Program-made: the position numbers and the translations under genes
From: Sulfobacillus thermosulfidooxidans
Lineage (GTDB): Bacteria; Bacillota; Sulfobacillia; Sulfobacillales; Sulfobacillaceae
DNA length: 64,000 nucleotides
Assembly: GCF_001280565.1 (NCBI RefSeq)
Contig: NZ_LGRO01000002.1
Span: 434,001-498,000 of the forward strand
Reading direction: 5' to 3'
Notes under the pieces: model-generated
Database searches by the model: none
Told to the model about the DNA's origin: nothing
Seen by the model: the letters and a program-made list of their open reading frames with translations, nothing else
Shown: positions 1 to 10,282 of the stretch, piece by piece
How the letters are laid out: every line of letters starts with the position of its first letter
Position numbering within the stretch: position 1 is the stretch's first letter

Positions 1-144
1 TGATCCTTTGATCCTCTGAGCATGCCTACAACGCTGATAGCACGAGAAAACCTCGTCAAACGCCATTGTCCAAAAGACGGCTATATCGTCTCAAATGCCC
101 ATGAAAATTTCATGCGAAATGTGTTCAAAATTTTTCACGATCAC

Positions 145-186
145 CAAAAAGAGACCCTCTTCGCTAAGGGCGAAAAGAGTCTCTTT
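145..186 (-). terminator. T-box terminator hairpin
   Basis: The 8-bp stem AAAGAGAC/GTCTCTTT is followed by a T run on the minus strand. It directly abuts the T-box antiterminator sequence, so it is the attenuator of the leader rather than an end-of-gene terminator. Confidence 0.85.
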
Positions 187-393
187 CGCGGTACCACCTT
201 AATTCGCCCTAAAATCTTTAGGGCCTCCTTTTGCGATAACGGGCAAAACCGTTTTAGATTGCCAAGGCTAACCTTGACTCACTAAAACACCTCGGGGTCC
301 ACCTGCAAGTCATCACGCACGAAGATTTCACCAAATTACTTCGCTCTCTACGCGTTTGTGTCCCGCTTCTTCCCGTCATCGGCAAAAGATATG
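145..393 (-). promoter_or_regulatory. T-box riboswitch leader
   Basis: On the minus strand the conserved T-box sequence AAGGTGGTACCGCG (200 down to 187) is followed at once by a terminator hairpin (186-148, stem AAAGAGAC/GTCTCTTT, then a T run). Upstream lies an AGAGAG motif and a GGTG-containing loop closed by CGAAG/CTTCG, as in stem I of T-box leaders. Such leaders sense uncharged tRNA and control aminoacyl-tRNA synthetase or amino-acid genes. The controlled gene lies at or beyond the left edge: an open frame begins with ATG at 66 and runs off position 1, but it has no good ribosome binding site. I could not fix the specifier codon, so the amino acid is unknown. Confidence 0.88.
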
Positions 394-394
394 A

Positions 395-661
395 TTAATC
401 TTCCACGACAGCCAGAATATCGTCAGTCGACAGAATGAGGTGTTCCTCATTGCCAATCTTGATTTCGGTGCCGGCAAATTTGGCAAATAAGACCCGCTGG
501 CCTTCCTTTACCTTAATGTCTTCACCATCGCCGACTGCTACGATAAGACCGGTCTGGGGTTTATCTTTGGCAGTATCGGGTATGTAAATACCACTCTGAG
601 TCCGTTCCTGTTCCTCCACCAGTTTTACCAGAACGCGGTCCCCTAACGGCTTGACCTGCAT
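395..661 (-). CDS. groES: Co-chaperonin GroES (Hsp10)
   Basis: This is the 10 kDa lid of the GroEL folding chamber, acting in the cytoplasm. The start MQVKPLGDRVLVK, the central AKDKPQTGLIVAVG segment (the mobile-loop/beta region) and the C-terminal LSTDDILAVVED are typical of the family, and the 88-residue length fits. The frame stays open 20 codons further upstream, but AAGGGGGAT sits at the right distance before the ATG at 661, which decides the start. No groEL follows: downstream there is a T-box leader instead, so groEL must lie elsewhere. I saw no CIRCE repeat upstream. Confidence 0.93.
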   Translation of the reverse strand: MQVKPLGDRVLVKLVEEQERTQSGIYIPDTAKDKPQTGLIVAVGDGEDIKVKEGQRVLFAKFAGTEIKIGNEEHLILSTDDILAVVED

Positions 662-826
662 TGGAAATATCCCCCTTGGATGGTGTATCTGATGTTCCAC
701 AAAAATCGTGGCATCTAACATTATATCGTACAGCCTAAGCGTGTCAATGAACCAACCCGGGCTGGTCTCAAACCTGTCCTCTATGCATAGTGTGGATTGA
801 TATCCATCGCTGAGGAGGATGCTGTG

Positions 827-1732
827 ATGAAAAATCCCCGAAAATGGAAGAAATGGATCCTTCCCTGGCTGACGCTCACCTTAACAGCCTGCGGACAGCA
901 CACACCAAAGCCACCTCAACCTTCATGGCCTATAGTGCGTGTTTCGGTCAATGTGTCATCACCTTTTCTCGCATTGCCCCTTTATATTGCCCAGAACCTT
1001 CACTTGTTCCAAGATGAACATATTCGTGTAGACATCGTATCAGCCAATCACAGCGAGCTCATGATTGCGGATACTGTCAAATCATGGCCTGTTTTAGGCT
1101 CCTTGGCAAGTCGTCCTGATATGTTTTTGGTAGCCCCTGCCCCAGATCCACATTTTCGTCTAAGAGTCTTAGACCGTCTTCCCGTAGAATATGCCGATAA
1201 TCTCCACATCTCCATTCCCTTACTGCAGAGCATTATGACACTCAATCGTACCCATCCCTATTTGGAGACCGTATCCTTTAGACATATACAGAATTTATGG
1301 AAGCAGCGTCACTTACCCTGGGCCATCGTAACTCTTCAACAATTTTATCAACTACACCAGCAAGATCCTCACACAGTGATTTTGAACTGGCTAGGAGCGT
1401 CCACCGGTGCCATTCCTGCCCTGACCATCAGTGGCCATAGTAAAGACAGCGTGCAATTTCTTCGGGCCATCAACCTCGCATTATGGTACATCCATACATC
1501 ATCCCCAAAAACCATTGCAGGTATTCTTTCCAATCCTCAGGAAAAGTTCCTGCCACAACAAATAGCTCAGGGACTCCATTATGGATTGTGGCCCGTTACA
1601 ACCTATATATCCCCCAGCGAATATAACCGGGGACGAGCATTATATAGTTTAAGCACCAAGGATACCTGGCCCCCTTATTACGCGGGCGTTGATAAAGATT
1701 TAGCCACTCAAGCTTTAAGTGCAGCATATTGA
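827..1732 (+). CDS. Substrate-binding lipoprotein, NMT1/SsuA type
   Basis: Probable extracellular solute-binding lipoprotein of an ABC importer. A lysine-rich N-terminus is followed by a hydrophobic stretch and the lipobox LTAC (Cys22). The next part, ending in ALPLYIAQNLHLFQDEHI, resembles the start of NMT1/THI5/SsuA-type binding proteins for pyrimidines, sulfonates or similar ligands. The length of about 301 residues fits. GAGGAG lies before the ATG at 827; a GTG directly upstream is an alternative start. No permease or ATPase gene is adjacent, so the ligand is unknown and the protein may serve a transporter encoded elsewhere. Confidence 0.7.
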   Translation: MKNPRKWKKWILPWLTLTLTACGQHTPKPPQPSWPIVRVSVNVSSPFLALPLYIAQNLHLFQDEHIRVDIVSANHSELMIADTVKSWPVLGSLASRPDMFLVAPAPDPHFRLRVLDRLPVEYADNLHISIPLLQSIMTLNRTHPYLETVSFRHIQNLWKQRHLPWAIVTLQQFYQLHQQDPHTVILNWLGASTGAIPALTISGHSKDSVQFLRAINLALWYIHTSSPKTIAGILSNPQEKFLPQQIAQGLHYGLWPVTTYISPSEYNRGRALYSLSTKDTWPPYYAGVDKDLATQALSAAY

Positions 1733-2244
1733 TGTGCCCATGATTCCATGAGCACCAGTTCTGTGCTGCCTTCTAGACGTCCTGATGCGGCTAGCATGGC
1801 GATCTTTTTAAATCCCGCTTTTTCATAGGCGCGAATTGCTCGATAATTATCTTTTTTCACTCGTAAATAAATCTTATTGAGTCCATAGCGGACATAGGCC
1901 ACATCCAACACATCTAAGATGGCCCCAGAGCCATAGCCTTGATTCCAATATCGTTTATCGCCAATAGAAATCCTCAGCTCGGCTTGCCCATTGCGCCAGG
2001 TGATATGCTCTAATTCCACGTCCCCAATCAACTGACCCTCTTCGGTCTGAATAGCAAATCCCAGGCGAATGGGACTCGTCATTAAGTCGCGCCACCAGCC
2101 AAGATCAATCTGGTTAGCCCGTCCAAATTTCTTCCCGCTAAGCTCGGTAATTTCTTCATCTTCATCCCATAACAGCAACATTGCGAGGTCGTCATCCTTT
2201 AATTCCCGGATATAGCGGTAACGACCCTCCAAATCCAATACCAT
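1708..2244 (-). CDS. GNAT family N-acetyltransferase, RimJ/RimL-like
   Basis: Acetyl-CoA dependent N-acetyltransferase of the RimJ/RimL/SpeG type (Acetyltransf_3). The fold is visible from the beta segment LRISIGDKRYWNQGYGSGAI, where Q/RxxGxG-type residues bind the CoA pyrophosphate, and from the C-terminal NYRAIRAYEKAGFKK typical of the family. The substrate cannot be told. An upstream in-frame GTG exists, but its codon overlaps the AGGTGA that serves as ribosome binding site for the ATG at 2244. The gene converges on the lipoprotein gene, overlapping its end by 25 bases. Confidence 0.8.
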   Translation of the reverse strand: MVLDLEGRYRYIRELKDDDLAMLLLWDEDEEITELSGKKFGRANQIDLGWWRDLMTSPIRLGFAIQTEEGQLIGDVELEHITWRNGQAELRISIGDKRYWNQGYGSGAILDVLDVAYVRYGLNKIYLRVKKDNYRAIRAYEKAGFKKIAMLAASGRLEGSTELVLMESWAHQYAALKA

Positions 2245-2485
2245 GTATTTCTTCACCTCGTCTCAATCTCACTTCTTCAATTCGACAGAAGAGAGCTCGT
2301 CTCCTGTTTTCTCGAGTGAGACGCGGAGGACTTTCTTCTGGTAAGGCTGGGAATATCGACCTCCCATCTTTCTCGGTTATCATAGTCAACACCACAGTAG
2401 AATGTGCACATCTCCCGAATCTCCCGAACCTCCCAACATTCGGTATAATCAATGTCATACTCCCATAAAAGGAGGCTCTATCATT

Positions 2486-2836
2486 ATGGCCAAATTGTTA
2501 GTCTTGATTGTTTCCGGTCCCAAGGATCCCGCTAAAGTTAAAGCAGGATTAGGCTTTTCTATAGTGTCCCAACAAAGCGAACAAGTAGACGATGTCAAAA
2601 TTTGTTTCTTTGCTGACGGTGTAGAAGTTCTTGCCCCAGAAGCCATCCAGCCATTTGAGTCCCTCATCCATAAGGTGCAAGAGTTGGGAATCTTTACAAT
2701 GGCGTGTCAATTACATGCCGAGCAAAAGCATCTAGACGATGTGATTCGCAAGGAGCAACCGACTATTGATTTGCACTATGTGGGTGAAGATCTGGTCAAA
2801 GCCTTGACGGAAGGATACCAATTCGTTAGTTTTTAA
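2486..2836 (+). CDS. DsrE/DsrF-like family protein
   Basis: Small cytoplasmic protein of about 116 residues with the DsrE-like pattern: an N-terminal beta strand MAKLLVLIVSGP, an alternating alpha/beta core with FFADGVEVL, and a central MACQLHAEQ carrying a cysteine. DsrE-like proteins often take part in sulfur relay or form small oligomers; the role of this one is unknown. AAAAGGAGG precedes the ATG at 2486; the longer upstream frame lacks such a site. The histidine phosphatase gene begins two bases after its stop, so the two are probably co-translated. Confidence 0.7.
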   Translation: MAKLLVLIVSGPKDPAKVKAGLGFSIVSQQSEQVDDVKICFFADGVEVLAPEAIQPFESLIHKVQELGIFTMACQLHAEQKHLDDVIRKEQPTIDLHYVGEDLVKALTEGYQFVSF

Positions 2837-2838
2837 CT

Positions 2839-3438
2839 ATGGACACTTTTGCGTCACGCACCTTTTGGGTTATGCGGCATGGTCGCCCTGACTTACCCCG
2901 TAACCCATTTTTCATGGATCACGACCAGTTTAACCGATATTTAGAAGCCTATGACCGGGCCGCCTTAAGTGACGTTGAAACACAGCGATTAACCGCATTA
3001 TTTCAACAATATCCGGTTCCCGATTTGGTTATCTGTTCGGATTTGCCAAGAGCTCAAGCCACCGCCGAGCTCTTTGCTCGGTCATCCCCTATCATTGTCG
3101 ACCCAACATTTCGGGAAATTCCCGTCTGGCTTCCCGATTCGTCTACAAGATTTCTCAAGAGCCGTTGGCCCGAAGAATTTTGGTGGAGTTATTTGCGTCT
3201 AAATTGGTTTCGGGATCAGGGCCCCGAAGGTAAAACGCGTTCTCGTCAACGGGCTCAGGAAGCCATCACACGCTTGCTGGCGTATCAAGAAGGACACCAA
3301 CGCATCGCGCTGGTGTCCCATGCTGGATTTCTGTCCTTACTGATTACCATGCTGCATCAGCAGCACCGGATTAAAGGCCCGCTTCTCCCGTCCATTCGTT
3401 TTGGCCGGCCAACCAGGTATACATGGATTAAATCGTAA
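2839..3438 (+). CDS. Histidine phosphatase superfamily protein
   Basis: Phosphoglycerate-mutase-like histidine phosphatase of 199 residues. The catalytic RHG motif is in WVMRHGRPDLP near residue 14. A second conserved arginine is in SDLPRAQATAELF, and the second catalytic histidine in LVSHAGFLSLL. The insert between them (FWWSYLRLNWF) is aromatic-rich and not one I know. The substrate cannot be assigned; members dephosphorylate sugars, nucleotides or small metabolites. It follows the DsrE-like gene after two bases and overlaps convergent engB by 11 bases. Confidence 0.82.
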   Translation: MDTFASRTFWVMRHGRPDLPRNPFFMDHDQFNRYLEAYDRAALSDVETQRLTALFQQYPVPDLVICSDLPRAQATAELFARSSPIIVDPTFREIPVWLPDSSTRFLKSRWPEEFWWSYLRLNWFRDQGPEGKTRSRQRAQEAITRLLAYQEGHQRIALVSHAGFLSLLITMLHQQHRIKGPLLPSIRFGRPTRYTWIKS

Positions 3439-4000
3439 GACCCAGTCCCCTAATTGCCTCTTTGACCTTGTTCAGGCCTTCACCAGTCCGGTTCGATACG
3501 GGATATATGGTGCGGTGGTACAATTCTTCCAACCGTTGAATCCGGTTTTGCTGTTCCGTTTTGTTTAGGCGGTCCAGTTTAGTACCCACCACAGCCAAAA
3601 ACAGATTACGCTCACTTGCCCATTGCAATATTTGTCTTTCCTCATCTTCGGGATCACGCCGGATGTCTTGCACGAGAATTCCGCCGATTAAGGGTTGTCG
3701 GGATGACAGATACTCTTCTACGGCTTGGCCAAATTCATCCCGGATGGTCTTGGAAACTTTCGCATAGCCATAGCCTGGTAAATCCACCAGGTACCAGTTT
3801 GCCATTTGGTAAAAATGGATTCGCTGGGTTTTACCCGGGTTACTACTCACGTGCGCCATTTTAGAGCGGGTGAGAGCATTGATTAAGGATGACTTGCCCG
3901 CATTAGACCGCCCTAAAAAAGCCAGTTCGATCAAGCCGTCTTTGGGCATTTCCGCTATTGTCAAGCATGACGCTACGAGCCGATTACTTTTGGGGGGCAA
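3428..4000 (-). CDS. engB: Ribosome biogenesis GTPase EngB/YsxC
   Basis: Essential small GTPase for late 50S ribosomal subunit assembly. All G motifs are seen: G1 [10 protein letters not shown]2 Thr in NPGKTQR, G3 DLPGYGYA, and G4 GTKLD. The 190-residue length is normal. The start is TTG, overlapping the last codons of lon by 17 bases, with AGGGAAG upstream in lon, so translation is likely coupled. It is the last gene of the tig-to-engB block, an order also known in Bacillus (lonA followed by engB/ysxC). Confidence 0.95.
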   Translation of the reverse strand: MPPKSNRLVASCLTIAEMPKDGLIELAFLGRSNAGKSSLINALTRSKMAHVSSNPGKTQRIHFYQMANWYLVDLPGYGYAKVSKTIRDEFGQAVEEYLSSRQPLIGGILVQDIRRDPEDEERQILQWASERNLFLAVVGTKLDRLNKTEQQNRIQRLEELYHRTIYPVSNRTGEGLNKVKEAIRGLGLTI

Positions 4001-6329
4001 TTTCTTCCCTCACAATCTTCTGAGTGAGTGCAAATTCCAGCACTTCATCCAAATGCTCGACAAGATGAATTTGCATGGAGCGCCTGACATTGCGCGGCAA
4101 ATCTTCTAAATCGCTCTCATTATCTTTCGGCAAAATAATTTCTCGAATTCCCGCGCGATGTGCTGCCAACGTCTTCTCTTTGATACCCCCCACCGGTAAC
4201 ACGTGTCCACGGAGGGTAATCTCACCAGTCATCGCAATTTGGGATTTGACCGGAATATTACTTAGAGCCGAAACCATGGCCGTCGCCATAGCAATGCCCG
4301 CAGACGGGCCATCTTTGGGTATTGCGCCTTCTGGCACGTGCACATGTAAATCCAAAGTTTCATGGAAGGATGGATCGATGCCAAATTCCCGTGCACGAGA
4401 ACGGATGAAGCTATAGGCTGCGCGCGCACTTTCTTGCATCACGTCCCCTAATTGCCCCGTCAGATTCAAATGGCCTTTCCCCGGCATGGTCGTGACCTCA
4501 ATCGGCATGACATCGCCCCCAGCCTCGGTCACAGCGAGCCCTGTTACAATTCCCACCTCATCTTGGGATTCTTTGGTACGGTGATGGACTTGGTGAGGTC
4601 CTAAATATTTTTCAAGATTGTTCACTGTGACCCGTACCGTCCCCTGATAGCCCTGAACGATTTCGCGTGCTACTTTGCGGCAAATGGCCCCTAATTGGCG
4701 TTCTAACTGCCTTACCCCTGCTTCGCGCGTGTAATGGCGAATAACGTCGGCAATGGCATGCTGGCTAATTTCCACCATTTCCGGTTTCAGTCCATGATTT
4801 TCCATCTGTTTAGGCCATAAATATTGAAGGGCGATGTGCAGTTTCTCTTCTTCAGTGTATCCAGGGATGACAATGGTTTCCATCCGGTCCAACAAGGGTT
4901 TGGGGATGGTATGCAAGACATTAGCTGTCGTAATAAACATGACATGGGATAGGTCAAAAGGCACTTCAATGTAGTGATCCGAAAAATGGGAGTTCTGTTC
5001 CGGATCCAAAACCTCCAGCAGCGCCGCGGATGGATCCCCCCGAAAATCCATCGCCATTTTATCGACTTCATCGAGCAAAAATAATGGATTTTTGGATCCC
5101 GCCTGTTTCATGCCTTGAATAATCCGTCCCGGTAAGGCCCCAACATACGTGCGCCGGTGACCGCGGATCTCGGCTTCATCCCGCACGCCCCCCAGCGAGA
5201 CTCGAACAAAATTGCGTCCGGTCGCCCGGGCAATGGAACGGGCCAATGAGGTTTTTCCGACCCCTGGCGGACCTACTAAACACAAAATAGGCCCTTTAAG
5301 ACTTTGAGACAGCTGACGCACCGCCAAATATTCCAAAATGCGGTCTTTGACCTTTTTCAGCCCGTAGTGATCTTCGTTGAGAATTCGTTCCGCTTCGGCG
5401 ACATCAACCCGTTCATCGGTTTCAATGCCCCACGGCAGATTTAATAACCAATCGACATAATTGCGCACGACCACCGCTTCTGCCGACATTGTTGGCATTT
5501 TTGCCAAACGGTCAATTTCCCGAGAAATTTTCTCACGAATTTCGTCTGTTAATCCCTGGGTGTCGGCCAAGCGCTGTCGGAGTTCTTCCACTTCACCTAA
5601 ATGGTCGTCAGCTTCCCCGAGCTCCTTTTGAATCGCTTTCAGTTGCTCGCGCAAGTAATACTCTTTTTGAGTCCGCTCCATTTGTTTGCGGACCCGGATG
5701 TTAATGCGTTTCTCAATCTCTAACAATTCCATCTGACGGGACAAGATATCCGACACTTTTTTTAACCGCTCATCTGCTGAAAAGATTTCCAACACTTCTT
5801 GCTTCTCGGCAGTGCGAATATCCAAGTAACTTATAATCGTATCGGCAAGCCGACCCGGATCATCGACATTCATACTTAATGATGCTTCACCGGGCATTTT
5901 TTTCGAATTTTTAATGTAAAGTTCGAACAGATCCACCACAGCGTGCATCAAGGCCTCAGTTTCATCGGTGATTTCGTTATCTTCAGCCACCGCTTCTACA
6001 AGAGCCTCAAAATATGTTCCTTCATCGGTAATCTTATGTATGATAGCCCGGGATCGACCTTCCACAACCACTTTCGCGCCGCCTGTCGGCATTTTCAAGA
6101 GCTGCTTGACTTCTCCAATAATCCCGACCCGATACAGATCATCTTCATGCGGTTCATCTAGACGCGTATCTTTCTGCGCGACAAAAACCAACTCTTGTGA
6201 ACCCAGCATCGCTTGTTCGAGCGCTTTCAAACTGCGTTCGCGACCAACCTCCAAGGGTACAACCATATACGGGAAAAGGAGCACACCCCTTAGCGGAAGC
6301 AATGGCAGTTGAGTTTCCACGTCATGCAT
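3984..6329 (-). CDS. lon: ATP-dependent protease Lon (LonA)
   Basis: Cytoplasmic homo-oligomeric AAA+ serine protease that removes misfolded and regulatory proteins. Domains in order: N-terminal substrate-binding LAN domain (about 1-200), coiled-coil segment (about 200-260), AAA+ module with Walker A GPPGVGKT and Walker [10 protein letters not shown], and C-terminal protease domain with the Ser676/Lys719 dyad (KDGPSAG and IKEKTLAAH). The 781-residue length is usual for LonA. The ATG at 6329 directly abuts the GGGGG, so a GTG three codons on (6320) is better spaced. A terminator separates it from lonB, implying its own promoter. Confidence 0.97.
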   Translation of the reverse strand: MHDVETQLPLLPLRGVLLFPYMVVPLEVGRERSLKALEQAMLGSQELVFVAQKDTRLDEPHEDDLYRVGIIGEVKQLLKMPTGGAKVVVEGRSRAIIHKITDEGTYFEALVEAVAEDNEITDETEALMHAVVDLFELYIKNSKKMPGEASLSMNVDDPGRLADTIISYLDIRTAEKQEVLEIFSADERLKKVSDILSRQMELLEIEKRINIRVRKQMERTQKEYYLREQLKAIQKELGEADDHLGEVEELRQRLADTQGLTDEIREKISREIDRLAKMPTMSAEAVVVRNYVDWLLNLPWGIETDERVDVAEAERILNEDHYGLKKVKDRILEYLAVRQLSQSLKGPILCLVGPPGVGKTSLARSIARATGRNFVRVSLGGVRDEAEIRGHRRTYVGALPGRIIQGMKQAGSKNPLFLLDEVDKMAMDFRGDPSAALLEVLDPEQNSHFSDHYIEVPFDLSHVMFITTANVLHTIPKPLLDRMETIVIPGYTEEEKLHIALQYLWPKQMENHGLKPEMVEISQHAIADVIRHYTREAGVRQLERQLGAICRKVAREIVQGYQGTVRVTVNNLEKYLGPHQVHHRTKESQDEVGIVTGLAVTEAGGDVMPIEVTTMPGKGHLNLTGQLGDVMQESARAAYSFIRSRAREFGIDPSFHETLDLHVHVPEGAIPKDGPSAGIAMATAMVSALSNIPVKSQIAMTGEITLRGHVLPVGGIKEKTLAAHRAGIREIILPKDNESDLEDLPRNVRRSMQIHLVEHLDEVLEFALTQKIVREEIAPQK

Positions 6330-6385
6330 CCCCCTATCTGATAGACCTATCCTCTTCTATCCTAACCATAATACTCAAATACATG

Positions 6386-6418
6386 AAAAGAGACGACCCT
6401 TTTCAATAAGGTCGTCTC
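6386..6418 (-). terminator. Rho-independent terminator after lonB
   Basis: A 9-bp stem GAGACGACC/GGTCGTCTC is followed by TTTT on the minus strand, between lonB and lon. It should end or attenuate the upstream clpX-lonB transcript. Confidence 0.85.
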
Positions 6419-6434
6419 AGACTTTTAAGAAAGT

Positions 6435-8123
6435 CTACGAAGGCATGCTTGCCGAGGGACTGGCCGTGAGCAAATCCGTTGGCACCAAAGCTGTTGTGCC
6501 TTTCGTCGCTTCCACAGCCAAGGCCATATCGATAGCTTCCTGCAAACGGTCAATGGCGATAATCTCAATGCCGGGATGATCAGCAAACGCCTGTTGCCAA
6601 TTGTCCCGGGGAATTAATACACGGGTGCAGCCAGCTTGTTTAGCCGCTTCCACTTTTGCAACAATCCCGCCAACCGGCTTAATATAGCCACGAATCGATA
6701 ACTCACCTGTCATCGCTATCCGCCCGTCACACGGCTTGCCTGTCATGGCAGAGTACAAGGCTGTGGCAATTGCGACCCCTGCCGAGGGCCCATCAAGGGG
6801 AACCCCACCGGGAAAATTAACGTGCAAATCAAAGTTTCTCGGTTCCACGCCACATTGGTTGCGTAATACGGTCAACACATTTTCAATCGATCCGCGCGCC
6901 ATCGACTTCCTGCGAATAGTTCGTCCCGATGTCCCCATCTCTTCTTCATCAACGATGCCGGTGACATATAGTTGTCCACTGCCCTCACTCACGGGATTGG
7001 CCACTGCCTCAATATCAATGACCGTGCCTAGGTTGGGCCCATAAACGGCTAAGCCGTTGACAACACCCACTTGGGGTTCGGATCCCACTTTTTTGTCCGG
7101 ACGAGGATTGTATTGTCCGGAGGTAACGACCCATTCCACATCGGCCTGGGTCATAGTTCGCCGTCCTTCGGTCAACGCAAGCCCACAGGCTATTTGAATC
7201 AAATTGACCGCTTCTCGGCCATTGGTCGCGTACCGTTTGACCACATCAATGGCCCCGCGTTCGGCCTCCATGCCCAGTTTATTCACCGCATTGGTTGCAA
7301 TCACCTGGATTTCATCGGGCAATAAGGCCCGGAAAAACACTTCCACACAGCGGGAACGAATGGCCGGCGGAATCTCATGGGGTTGCCGGGTTGTCGCACC
7401 AATGAGTCGGAAATCCGCCGGCAAGCCATTTTCAAAAATATCTTGAATGTGAGTCGGGACATTACTATCTTCCGAATTATAATACGCGGATTCCAACATC
7501 ACTTTGCGATCCTCTAGCACCTTCAACAACTTATTGAGTTGAATGGGATGCAGTTCCCCAATCTCGTCAATGAAGAGAATACCACCATGGGCCTTTGTCA
7601 CCGCACCCGGTTTGGGTTGCGGTATCCCGGCCATCCCTAAAGGTCCCGCGCCTTGATAAATGGGATCATGCACCGAGCCGATAAGCGGATCTGCAATACC
7701 GCGCTCATCAAACCGGGCTGTTGTGGCATCCAGTTCTACAAATTTAGCGTCGGGCTGGAACGGTGTCCATGGCGTTTTCTTGGCTTCTTCCAACACGAGC
7801 CGGGCCGCAGCTGTCTTGCCCACGCCAGGCGGTCCGTAAACGATAATATGCTGGGGATTGGGCCCACATAGCGCGGCTTTCAAAGCCCGTATCCCTTCTT
7901 GTTGGCCGACAATTTCATCAAACCGGGTGGGTCTGGTCTTTTCCGACAACGGTTCGCTAAGATGAATGGAGCGAAGGCGCCGTAACTTCTCAATTTCCTT
8001 TTTTGATTCCCGTTCTACGGCAACCTTGTTACCTTGTTGGGATTTCAACAGATTCCAAAAATATAACCCTATGACAATCGCAAAAAAGAATTGAATAAAG
8101 GTGACGATGTTGGTGAGATTCAC
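6435..8123 (-). CDS. lonB: ATP-dependent protease LonB
   Basis: Membrane-anchored Lon paralogue of the Bacillus LonB type, 562 residues. One N-terminal membrane segment (about residues 7-24) replaces the long LonA substrate domain. An AAA+ module follows with Walker A GPPGVGKT and Walker B ILFIDEIGEL, then the Lon protease domain with Ser447 (LDGPSAG) and Lys490. In Bacillus LonB is linked to the forespore; sporulation here is not shown by this window. The start is GTG at 8123 with AAGGAGGGG before it. It lies between clpX and lon, as in B. subtilis. Confidence 0.95.
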   Translation of the reverse strand: MNLTNIVTFIQFFFAIVIGLYFWNLLKSQQGNKVAVERESKKEIEKLRRLRSIHLSEPLSEKTRPTRFDEIVGQQEGIRALKAALCGPNPQHIIVYGPPGVGKTAAARLVLEEAKKTPWTPFQPDAKFVELDATTARFDERGIADPLIGSVHDPIYQGAGPLGMAGIPQPKPGAVTKAHGGILFIDEIGELHPIQLNKLLKVLEDRKVMLESAYYNSEDSNVPTHIQDIFENGLPADFRLIGATTRQPHEIPPAIRSRCVEVFFRALLPDEIQVIATNAVNKLGMEAERGAIDVVKRYATNGREAVNLIQIACGLALTEGRRTMTQADVEWVVTSGQYNPRPDKKVGSEPQVGVVNGLAVYGPNLGTVIDIEAVANPVSEGSGQLYVTGIVDEEEMGTSGRTIRRKSMARGSIENVLTVLRNQCGVEPRNFDLHVNFPGGVPLDGPSAGVAIATALYSAMTGKPCDGRIAMTGELSIRGYIKPVGGIVAKVEAAKQAGCTRVLIPRDNWQQAFADHPGIEIIAIDRLQEAIDMALAVEATKGTTALVPTDLLTASPSASMPS

Positions 8124-8278
8124 CGTACCCCTCCTTCCGCGCTTTGGCGAAAATTTTTCGAGTCCTCGCTCACATAAGATAGAGTGACCGAAAATGGGGA
8201 CGAGCAGACGGTCAATTGATGGACATCATGGATCTCTTCCCTATGGGAATTATGCCCAGTTTCTGCCGAACTTATGCA

Positions 8279-8317
8279 CGAAAAAGCCTCCCGCCAAGGA
8301 ATCCTTGGACGGGAGGC
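8279..8317 (-). terminator. Rho-independent terminator after clpX
   Basis: A long hairpin GCCTCCCG...CGGGAGGC with an inner CCAAGG/CCTTGG extension is followed by TTTTT on the minus strand, 18 bases downstream of the clpX stop. The 212-base clpX-lonB gap holds this and probably the lonB promoter. Confidence 0.9.
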
Positions 8318-8334
8318 AAGGGGCCTGATAGGAT

Positions 8335-9606
8335 TTAGGCCGTTTCTTCTTTCTGTTTCTTGGCACGTTTGGCTCGATCTTGCGTGACAAGCAGCGGCTC
8401 TTCATGTTTTTCGACGACATCTTGGGTAATGATGCACTTGGCGATGTCGGTTCGGCTTGGGATATCATACATGACATCCAACATAATATCCTCGATAATC
8501 GCCCGCAAAGCACGCGCACCCGTATTACGGCGCATGGCTTCACGCGCCACTGCCCGAACAGCTTCTTCTTTGAACTCCAATTCCACATTATCCAAAGTCA
8601 ACATCTTCTGATACTGCTTGACTAAGGCATTACGCGGCTCGGTCAAAATTTTGACTAAAGCTTCCTCATCGAGTGCATCCAACGTCACCAATATCGGCAA
8701 ACGGCCAACAAACTCCGGAATTAAACCAAACTTTAAGAGATCTTCCGGCATAATCTTGGCGAGAACATCACCAATATTGTTTTCAGGCATTTGGATTTCT
8801 GCATTGAAACCCAGACCCTTACGCCCAATCCGGCGCTTGATAATCTTGTCGATGCCATCAAATGCTCCACCGACAATAAAGAGAATGTTGGTCGTGTCAA
8901 TTTGAATAAATTCTTGATGAGGGTGTTTCCGTCCACCTTGAGGGGGAACAGACGCAACGGTGCCTTCCAAAATCTTCAAGAGAGCCTGCTGCACACCTTC
9001 ACCGGAAACATCGCGTGTGATAGACGGATTTTCCGATTTCCGGGCAATTTTGTCGACCTCGTCGATGTACACAATACCCTTTTCGGCTTTTTCCACATCA
9101 TAGTCGGCCGCTTGAATGAGCTTCAGTAAGATGTTCTCCACATCTTCTCCAACATATCCCGCTTCCGTTAACGACGTGGCGTCGGCGATGGCAAACGGCA
9201 CATTTAAGATCTTTGCTAAAGTCTGAGCCAGAAGCGTCTTACCTGAACCGGTAGGGCCTAACATCAAGATATTGGACTTTTGCAGTTCAACGTCATCGAC
9301 TTTACTCCCTAGGTTGATCCGTTTGTAGTGGTTATATACCGCGACCGATAGGGTCTTTTTGGCACGGTCTTGTCCCACGACGTACTGGTCGAGAATGGCT
9401 CGGATTTCTTGCGGTTTCGGGATGTCTTTCAATTCGAATTCAACGTCATCACTGAGTTCTTCCTCAATAATTTCGGAACACAGCTCGACGCATTCGTCAC
9501 AAATATAGACACCGCCAGGCCCAGCAATTAATCGCTTGACTTGATCCTGGTATTTACCGCAAAACGAGCACTTTAACTGACCTTTTTCATCGGTGAACTT
9601 GAACAT
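8335..9606 (-). CDS. clpX: ATP-dependent Clp protease ATP-binding subunit ClpX
   Basis: AAA+ unfoldase that recognises tagged proteins, including SsrA-tagged ones, and feeds them to ClpP. An N-terminal zinc-binding domain carries Cys13, Cys16, Cys36 and Cys39. The AAA+ core has Walker A GPTGSGKT, Walker [10 protein letters not shown] and the pore loop GYVGED. The IGF-type loop is seen as [10 protein letters not shown]. The 423-residue length is normal. GAGGGGGG precedes the ATG. It stands 49 bases behind clpP in the same direction, and the tmRNA/SmpB pair that produces its substrates lies about 6 kb upstream. Confidence 0.97.
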   Translation of the reverse strand: MFKFTDEKGQLKCSFCGKYQDQVKRLIAGPGGVYICDECVELCSEIIEEELSDDVEFELKDIPKPQEIRAILDQYVVGQDRAKKTLSVAVYNHYKRINLGSKVDDVELQKSNILMLGPTGSGKTLLAQTLAKILNVPFAIADATSLTEAGYVGEDVENILLKLIQAADYDVEKAEKGIVYIDEVDKIARKSENPSITRDVSGEGVQQALLKILEGTVASVPPQGGRKHPHQEFIQIDTTNILFIVGGAFDGIDKIIKRRIGRKGLGFNAEIQMPENNIGDVLAKIMPEDLLKFGLIPEFVGRLPILVTLDALDEEALVKILTEPRNALVKQYQKMLTLDNVELEFKEEAVRAVAREAMRRNTGARALRAIIEDIMLDVMYDIPSRTDIAKCIITQDVVEKHEEPLLVTQDRAKRAKKQKEETA

Positions 9607-9655
9607 TATAAGCCCCCCTCTTTGACACCCCTACAATCACCAAGCTGACCATAAG

Positions 9656-10282
9656 TTATTCTTCAGACTTTTGTTCCGAATCCGCCTTGCTGCGGGGAGT
9701 GACCACTTCATCAATGAGATGATAGGCTTTTGCTTCCTCCGCTGTCATCCAGTAGTCACGTTGAGTCTCTTCCAAAATTTGTTCAACTGAATGATTGGTG
9801 TGCTTGGCTAAAATTCCGGCCAGAGCCTCTCGACTCCGCAATAGCTCTTTCATCTGTATTTCCACATCGGTGGTTTTACCGCCGAGATTGTTAATCCACG
9901 GCTCGTGAATCATGACCCGTGAATTCGGCAAGGCAAACCGTTTACCTTCTGCCCCACCAGCCAAGAGCAATGCCCCCATACTGGCAGCCATACCGACACA
10001 AATGGTCGAGACATCAGGTTTAATATATTGCATCGTATCATAAATTCCCAAACCAGCACTAACTGAGCCGCCAGGAGAATTGATGTATAGATGAATATCG
10101 CGGTCGGGATCATCACTTTCTAGAAAGAGCAATTGAGCAACCACCAAATTCGCCACATCATCATCAATAGCGTTTCCTAGAAAAATGATTCGCTCTTTTA
10201 ACAGACGCGAATAGATATCATAGGAACGCTCTCCGCGGTTGGTTTGCTCAACAACCATCGGAACGAGGTAACCAAAACTCAT
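9656..10282 (-). CDS. clpP: ATP-dependent Clp protease proteolytic subunit ClpP
   Basis: Serine peptidase that forms the tetradecameric barrel of ClpXP. The catalytic triad is Ser101 (MAASMGALL), His126 (VMIHEP) and Asp176 (RDYW). GGSVSAG is the oxyanion-hole region. Length 208 residues, slightly longer than usual because of a charged C-terminal tail. Its ATG overlaps the tig stop by four bases (ATGA), so it is translationally coupled to trigger factor. Confidence 0.97.
   Translation of the reverse strand: MSFGYLVPMVVEQTNRGERSYDIYSRLLKERIIFLGNAIDDDVANLVVAQLLFLESDDPDRDIHLYINSPGGSVSAGLGIYDTMQYIKPDVSTICVGMAASMGALLLAGGAEGKRFALPNSRVMIHEPWINNLGGKTTDVEIQMKELLRSREALAGILAKHTNHSVEQILEETQRDYWMTAEEAKAYHLIDEVVTPRSKADSEQKSEE

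Noticed and set aside
22-285. Plus-strand open frame across the T-box
   Set aside because: It runs antisense to the T-box leader and terminator, and no ribosome binding site precedes it.
661-826. CIRCE-type repeat before groES
   Set aside because: No TTAGCACTC-like inverted repeat is found.
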